Below, piece after piece: positions 57,400 through 64,000 of a DNA stretch of 64,000 nucleotides. Source of the stretch: Allolobophora icterica. Its lineage: Eukaryota; Annelida; Clitellata; Crassiclitellata; Lumbricidae. The stretch is taken from contig OY744605.1 in NCBI GenBank assembly GCA_963556255.1, positions 37,757,108-37,821,107 of the forward strand, given 5' to 3'. The translations under genes were made by a program, and so were the position numbers. Positions within the stretch are counted from its first letter, which is position 1; every line of letters begins with the position of its first letter. The notes beneath the pieces are model-generated. The model had not been told where the DNA came from and ran no database searches. It worked only from the letters and a program-made list of their open reading frames with translations.

Positions 57400-58445
57400 A
57401 AGGCTTTTTTCAGGCACGTGGGTCAGCGGCCCGAAAGGCCCGATTGCCCGTTTTAGTTTTATTTGCTGGCACAAATACATCAGCGGACTTTGATGATCGC
57501 AGCCCCGGTCTATAGATTAGGGTCGTCTGATAGCGACCTGATGCTATCTTCGAGGTAAGCGGTGGGCAGTTGTTGATAAATTTATACACCAGAAGGCTAA
57601 GTTTGAATTTTATGCGCTCGTCTATCCTGAGCCATTGGAGCTTATCTTTTATCGCTGTTGTGATGTGGTCGCATTTTTTTAATCGCATGACCAGACGAGC
57701 AGCAACGTTGATGACCGCTTGAAAACGAAAAAATGATACTGCGCTGTGACAAGGCAACATTGCAGTAATCGATTCGGTTCAGGATTAAACTGTTCACGAG
57801 ATGGCGAATCACATCCTGTGTGAGAGACCGAGAAACATACATCAGCTGTCTCAGGATGGCGAAGCTGATTCTCGCAAGTCCAGCTATGTGTAACGTCATT
57901 GATAGGTCTCTGTTGAGGAAAAGACCAATATGGCGAACCTCGTTCTATGGCTCGACAGCATCCGTACCACATGAAAGGCTGCGAGCTAACTTTTCTACGC
58001 TGCCTGAGGACGAGCACCAGAGAAATTGTGACTTAGGGGAATTGAGCTGCAATCGATTGCATTTCATCCAGCCAGCGATGTCACTAATGCAGCTAATTGA
58101 GACGGACCGCAGATTCTGGACTTCGGTGAAAGCAGGACGACAGAAGCTTTGGACCTGTGAGTCATCCGCGTAGAGATGACCATGCAGACCATGGATATTA
58201 TGGTTAAGATGTCGGCAGTGTAAAGGAAGAAAAGAATGGGTCCACGACTGAGCCATGAGGAACGCCTCAAGTAATGCTAGTCGCTGTGGACGAGGAGCCG
58301 GCATTGCGAACATATTGCTGTATAGTATACTAGACAGGTAGGACGTCATCCACTCTAACGTAGCGGACGATTATGCCAAAAGATAGATACAGTCGCTGAA
58401 GCAGAATGTCGTTGTCGACTGTGTCGAATGCGTAGACTTATCCCC
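57400..58445 (-). pseudogene. Decayed L2/CR1-type LINE reverse transcriptase
   Basis: On the minus strand, three frames together give YAFDTVDNDILLQRL (motif A, about 58395-58440), LYADDSQVQ (the catalytic box) and GWMKCNRLQLNSPKSQFLW. Then come SRSLTQDVIRHLVNSLILNR and IDYCNVAL, and finally KIASGRYQTTLIYRPGLRSS near the C-terminus. Several frameshifts separate them. The order is right for an RT running from 58.4 to 57.4 kb. It is an old, inactive copy of a different subfamily from the 11.8-kb LINE. Confidence 0.85.
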
Positions 58446-58482
58446 ACTGCAGATTTGGCCAGGAGCAAGAACGTGAACAATA

Positions 58483-58879
58483 TCTATATAAATAAAGAGA
58501 AGAATCTGTCTGTCACACCGACTTTGACCGGGATGCATTTCTACAGTTTTGGAGCTTTTCACTCGAAACCTTCACTACTGTGTCGGGGTGGGCATGACAC
58601 ACCCAGTGTGAGGCTTCGCGTCCCCCGTTTTCACCGCTACCATGGTGTGCCGGGCGAAAACCTACCCGGCCAATGCATTTTTAGCTGGTAAAAAAACTTA
58701 CACTCAACCTATTTTCACTCGCCAGATGGCGTCGTCCGAGAAGATTCTGTGTCTTTGACCGCCAATTCTCTGTCACCGGCACGCATTTCTAAAGATTCGC
58801 CAGATGGCGCAGCCGTAGGGATTTCACTTCACATTAACTTCACTGAACTCCCCGGGCAACGCCGGGTAAACCAGCTACT
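58483..58879 (+). mobile_element. Helitron-like non-autonomous element
   Basis: It starts TCTATATAAATAAAGAGAAG followed by TCTGTCTGTC. It ends with a short GC hairpin (CCCGG-GCAACG-CCGGG, 58851-58866) and, about 12 bases later, CCAGCTACT. This start and hairpin-plus-CTAG-like end is the layout of Helitron/Helentron-derived elements in invertebrates. There is no terminal inverted repeat or target duplication, as expected. It lies about 40 bases upstream of the minus-strand LINE. No coding capacity. Confidence 0.55.
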
Positions 58880-60440
58880 CCAATATAAAAACAGTCAACG
58901 TAAAGAAACAACCAAAATCAATGTCACAAACCGAAAACACTAGGAAACCAGGAACAAGTGAAATGCGCTAAGTAAATTAGAAAAGAACACTTCTTCAGTA
59001 TATGGGCGACTCCTAAACGCAGGTAATTAAGAGTGCTAACCAGTTCTAACGTGAACCTAAGAAACTGTGAAATTACTGGATTGTGGTTGGGATTTGCCGT
59101 GCCCCTCTCTCCACTCAGGTAACGAAACGCTGGTCAGACGACGTATTCACACTATGGCACGACAATCAATACAAAGAAAACTTAATAATCAACCTAATTT
59201 GAGCATCGAAATAAAACTAGCAAGGAAATACATTTTTAAGATCACAATTGGTATTTTAACAGTTGAAATGACAAAATACATACAAAGAGCCACAAGAATG
59301 TAAAATACGCACATCAGGTATACGCCCCATATGCTACCTGTCTGCAAATCACCAGTCAAAAGAAGCAGCAGAAACAGGTGAAGGTAAATTAATGACCATT
59401 AGTAAACGCTGGTCTACACAAATGCACACTAAACACAAAGCTGAACCCTTTAGTGCACAAAGAAACAATATTAAAATGACCTCACTTGAGGTCATGAATT
59501 GAGGTCGGACCTGGATTTACCTCAACATTTCCAGTCGGTGAGAACTGAGTGTGAGAACCTGACCGAGTTCCTGAAGTGGATGACACAATCAATCTTTAGC
59601 GAGAAAGGTTTTCTGGACCAAGATTAAACGAGTTTGCCGGTTTCTAACTATGAAAAGACAACGCGGAGAAGAGGAATCCAAAAATGATGTACTAAGTAAT
59701 TCTGCTCAAGCCCCATTACAAATCACTCACAGTAATAAGATATATTTTAGAGGGGCAGCCATCATAAGGAATCAACCTCTGATCAACCCCAACCACGCAA
59801 CAAGCATAAAGAAGTCAAAGACTTAATCAAGAAAGGAACAGAATCTTCTGTTCATGGGCGACTAATGAGCGCAGAAAGCTACAGTATGCCAGCCACATTA
59901 GTGTGGACCTATGTCTGACAATTACATAGCAGAGCGCAACCTGTTGCGCGTAACAAAGTTGATGGAAATTGAACCAGCAGGCCAGACCTCACAGGTAGAA
60001 TGGGTGACATTATATGCTAACTCACCCCAAGCTAGTGGCTGACCACAATAAAAAGACAAAACGAGAAATACATGGACAATTATCCTGAAATTATCCTGTT
60101 GCAGCGCATTGTAGATGTTAGCCAGCTTAATAAAATTTCAAGTGAAACTGATATTGTAATCGGTTAAAAATTAAAATCAATATCTAAACCCAGAAATACT
60201 TAAATCACGTAAACGCATCTTGATCATAAATATGCTACAATTAATTGCACATTTGAAACAAATCCAAAATGTGTCCAAAGCTCTCTTAATTTAGCCTAGC
60301 CTGTCGCATTTGTCAGCACAACCACATGTATACAAGAGTTGATCAATTAGTAATGAGAAACACAGTTAAGGAAGTGTTCTTTCATATAAAAAAAATTTCT
60401 GCTGAATAGTTTACTTCAAGGAGTTTACTTCTTTAGAACA
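58880..60440. other. No gene recognised
   Basis: AT-rich DNA. TGACCTCACTTGAGGTCA at 59477-59494 is a palindrome. No domain-bearing frame. Confidence 0.5.
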
Positions 60441-60478
60441 GCGTGTGAAAAATACATTAACCTGTGACGTCATAATGG

Positions 60479-61458
60479 GTGCTAGGCAACGCGTTGTTTG
60501 TGAGTCTGCTAAATGAAAAAACAATTGATAAAAACGAAAAACGTGTTGTGATTAAATATTTGCATATGAAAGAATTGACACCGCATGAAATTTCAAATAA
60601 CTTGCGGGAAGTTTTAGGTGATGATGCCCTTCAAGGGCTACAAGCTACAGGTGGACTTCTGAATTCCAGCGGAGCAGACAATCATCAACGATTTCCACTA
60701 CAGTAGTACCATGCTGTCCCCTCGGCTTGACCTCCCCGGATTTAGACCTGGAACTGCTGCAGACAAAACAACCTGACTATAGCAGATTAGATTTGATATT
60801 GCGCCGGTCTCCCTGATGTGGCTTGTGTGTGGCGCTGGGAAATTTTGAAAATTTACATTACATTTACATTGGGCGTATCTACTCAAGGAAGAAATGGTTC
60901 AATGTTTTGTTGAAAGTTTTCGTGTACCTTGCTGTTGCTTTTAGCTTTTAATTGAACACATGACAGCTTTTAATTGAACACATGACAATTTACTACAATA
61001 TGACTTTGTTAAGTAAATTCTTATGCAACTATAGGCCAGTTGCATAAGAATTATAAACATTAATTCCAGCGGAGCAGACAATCAACTGAAGATTAGCACC
61101 GTTCGTCGAGTGCCAGGAATGTTAACGGACGAAAGCAAGCAAGTCCGACTGCAAACTGCGTGACTATGGGAAAGCTGCGTCAAGGAGTGCTGCTTCATAA
61201 CGACAACTCACCAGCCCACACATCCACTGTTGCCAAGGCCGCTATTCACGAACGCGGCTTCGAACTGCCGAGTCCTATTCTCCAGATCTGGCCTCGTCTG
61301 ATTTTCATATGTTCACAGTTGTGAAAGATTCACTTAGTGGACATGCCAGGCCAGAAATGAATGGATTGAACAGCTTGATTTAAAGCTCTCGTGAACTGAA
61401 GGCACTTGAATATCGCTGCGGAAAATTTGCTGCACTTGATGGAGACTATGTTGAATAA
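60479..61458 (+). pseudogene. mariner-type transposase relic
   Basis: The N-terminal part reads RVVIKYLHMKELTPHEI, the helix-turn-helix start of mariner/SETMAR-type transposases. The C-terminal part, after 61160, reads KLRQGVLLHNDNSPAHTS with the catalytic Asp of HNDN. After a frameshift comes SPDLASSDFHMF with the third catalytic Asp, and the end is LDGDYVE before a stop. The central third is missing, and a 377-bp insertion lies between the halves. Inverted termini were not identified. The copy is old and inactive. Confidence 0.75.
60662..61084. mobile_element. 377-bp insertion flanked by 23-bp direct repeats
   Basis: The sequence beginning AATTCCAGCGGAGCAGACAA occurs at 60662-60684 and again at 61062-61084 (23 bases, identical). 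This suggests a target duplication around the inserted 60685-61061. The insert has a tandem AGCTTTTAATTGAACACATG duplication and a perfect 15-bp-arm hairpin at 61016-61052. No coding frame was recognised. The type of inserted element is unknown. Confidence 0.6.
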
Positions 61459-61711
61459 TTGTAAAGTAATTTTGATTAATGTCGTTTGCTTGTAGCCTAT
61501 GTTTTTATCACTACTAATCGATCAACCCTCGTGTGTATCCACCTTTGCGATAGCCAGCGAGAGAATCGGCTTTGTCATGCATGCCAGCAGCGATGATTTA
61601 ATGTGTATAAACTTCCTCATGCTGCAATGTTCAACATTATTTATTAGTACCTACACAGATGCTCCTGAACAGTCATTAAAATATGAATGCATCAGCTAGA
61701 ACACTAAATAA

Positions 61712-62062
61712 TTAAGCCTTGTTCTTCATCACTCCACATTCCTTCCAGTTTATGGGTAGATGGTATTGCAAGTAACAGGTGTCCGCGTCCCAGATCCACT
61801 TTTCACTAGTGATACACTTCAGACTGTTTGGATAATACACATCAAACACAACGTCAAAGTGGTTGGTTTTCTTCAGTAATAACATAAAATGAGGATGAAA
61901 GAGTTTCTGAAACTGAACGACGAGCAAGCGCGTGGGAAACACAATCATCAAGATCACTAGTATTGGTTGTGTAAACGATAACTTCTCCATAAAAACAAGT
62001 AGTTTTACGACATCAGTTTTTAATAGTTTTCTGCACATTTTAGACTGCTCACTGTGGTTCAC
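61712..62062 (-). CDS. Unrecognised 116-codon open frame
   Basis: Not repeat-derived. It has a hydrophobic stretch near residues 28-50 (FTQPILVILMIVFPTRLLVV) and a Trp/Tyr-rich end (KWIWDADTCYLQYHLPINWK). It could be a short membrane protein, a transposon fragment or an exon. I do not recognise the family and coding status is uncertain. Confidence 0.2.
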   Translation of the reverse strand: MNHSEQSKMCRKLLKTDVVKLLVFMEKLSFTQPILVILMIVFPTRLLVVQFQKLFHPHFMLLLKKTNHFDVVFDVYYPNSLKCITSEKWIWDADTCYLQYHLPINWKECGVMKNKA

Positions 62063-62450
62063 ATGGTGAGCAGATTTTAAAAAACATGATATTAAAACTC
62101 ATTCAATTTCTGAAAGACTTGAAACTGGTTATAAATAACCCAACGTGTCAAATCTGTATCATGCGCAATCAGATTATCATCCACCACCATCACCATTAAC
62201 TGTGAATTTAGCTTCAGCACTTAAAATATTTACACTCGTCATCCGCTTGAAAGCTACAACCAGCAGCCTTTAAAGATGATAGTTTACAGCACAAAGATTA
62301 CAGACAGAAAGTATTGATACTTTGCTTCTATACCTATCATGTCACTGCTAGCTAATTTGCCTAAAAATAAAAAAATTATCAGCATTATCAGTTGCCTGTC
62401 ATACTTGAGCAAGCGGTAAGACTAAGTATTGTGATGCAGCTGATTCTGCC
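62063..62450. other. No gene recognised
   Basis: AT-rich intergenic DNA. Confidence 0.5.
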
Positions 62451-62454
62451 TTTC

Positions 62455-62726
<272 letters not shown>

Positions 62727-64000
62727 TCGTTTATTCGTAACAAACAAGCTGACACAAACGGAACTTGGAACAGACGGGCAACTAAATGAATAAGGTGCCC
62801 ACATATATAGGCTACCTGGTGACTTTTCAAAGCATATTTAAAACCATCACCTCCGACTCACAAGGGGCACTTTTGCCAGTTCTGCGACTTATACCCAGAC
62901 CAAATCTCCTCCGGAAAATTAGCGGAGTACAATCGTCTTTCACAAACTACCTGGTATGCATTTATGCCAATCCCGAGGCAAATTTTGAGGCGGTCGACGT
63001 TTCCATGACGACTTTGTAGTCTGACGGCATACACAATTTGATAAGTTTTAAAAGTACGGTTTACACAATAACTACATTTTCAAATACTTCGTTTTCATTT
63101 CTTCAAAATAGTTCTTGTAAATAAACAAATAAATGATTTTAATGACACTGGTTGAAAACCATTTTTTAAGGAACAAATTCAATAGGTGCCAAAATAAAGA
63201 CTACAGTTTTGCAAAGCGTACACTCCAAAACTGCAAACGTCACAGTGAAGTAGCACATTAGTAGCCCAAAACGTTGTCGAAATTCACTTCACACGCACAA
63301 CTGTAGGACATTTTCAAACTGAGGACATATCTCCATATTAGCTCACCATCTCATAATGATGTTCTGGAAATTTCAGCCGTTTGCCCAGCTGTAGGAACGA
63401 TGTTGTACATTTCAGTCTTAAAAGCAGCGGAATAAATAACAGGCTTACCATCCTTAATTAATTGGTCCATTAAGTGACATGTGACTGCTGTTTAATTAGA
63501 ATCGGTGACAGTTGCCGTAATTACGTTTCACGCTAATTGGTTTCTTTGATCTTTTGGTTTACATTTGACTCAAGTGTCCAGATGAAGAGACGCAATCAGT
63601 GTGCTGGAAAGCAGGTCTCGATTTAGACAGGCTTTTGTTTACAGGTCCGTCAGCCGGAGGAGAGAATCAAGAGAGGAAGGAAAGAATCAGGAGATAAAGG
63701 GATCAAGGGTGGAATGGACGGAAGGCTGAATGGAGGGAAGGAAGACGGAGCTGGAAAGGAAGAACACGATGGTTTGTTTAATTACGGTCTACAAAACGGA
63801 AATTACAGATATATATGAAAAAAAACCAGACAGACAGACAGACAAACAGACAGACGGATGAGTAACAGCTCCAGACTGAGTCCTTATCCCAGCAAACAGA
63901 GACTAGGCTGCAGACAGGCGTCTGTCTAAGGACTTCGGCACAGAAGGTCCAATGGGTCATGATTCCCACTGGACATTCACTGGGCTGGATCTTGTGTTTG
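62727..64000. other. No gene recognised; short (CAGA)n at 63826-63852
   Basis: Intergenic DNA to the window end. GGAAGGA-rich sequence occurs at 63690-63760. Open frames up to 77 codons have no domain. Confidence 0.5.

Overview
The window is nuclear DNA from an animal, most likely a marine invertebrate (lophotrochozoan or invertebrate deuterostome; the sequence does not fix the phylum). The evidence is an intronless amine-receptor gene, abundant L2/CR1-type LINE fragments, tRNA-derived SINEs, several non-autonomous hAT-type transposons, a mariner relic, a Ginger-like DNA transposon, a Ty3/gypsy-group LTR retrotransposon, and very many long microsatellites. No bacterial operon structure, rRNA, CRISPR array or functional tRNA gene was seen.

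Layout. 1-11.8 kb: gene-poor sequence with long (TA)n, (CT)n and (CTGT)n arrays, a hAT-type MITE (4842-5296) and a 62-bp-arm inverted repeat (7256-7477). 11.8-13.1 kb: a 5'-truncated L2/CR1 LINE whose first bases duplicate its own interior. 14691-21660: a complete LTR retrotransposon with two 478-bp LTRs that look identical and a 5-bp target duplication. 21.7-24.5 kb: the only convincing host gene, a single-exon serotonin 5-HT1-type receptor (22390-23838) with a candidate TATA box, upstream ORFs and a poly(A) signal. 24.5-46 kb: mostly non-coding sequence with MITEs, SINEs, LINE tails, large microsatellites and a fragment of a LINE with a restriction-like endonuclease (37682-38696). 46259-47711: a Ginger-like element with about 314-bp inverted repeats. 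47.7-49.2 kb: a (GTAT)n array containing a hAT-like element that itself contains a second one. 50.57-53.8 kb: a GATCAGTTGAGTT satellite, split by 1.6 kb of other DNA. 56-62 kb: a MITE, a decayed minus-strand LINE, a Helitron-like element and a mariner relic carrying a 377-bp insertion. 62.4-64 kb: a 270-bp (AATC)n array and unremarkable DNA.

The most notable system is the LTR element. Its integrase lies before reverse transcriptase and RNase H, a Ty1/copia-like order on a Ty3/gypsy-type protein. This is the hallmark of the Gmr1 clade, so it is unusual but not new. The copy looks recent because its LTRs match, yet gag is broken by short slippage-like indels and a stop codon. It sits about 0.7 kb upstream of the receptor start codon on the same strand.

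The remaining genes do not form a pathway. Apart from the receptor, essentially everything recognisable is mobile or repetitive DNA, and many short retroelement tails are joined directly to microsatellites.
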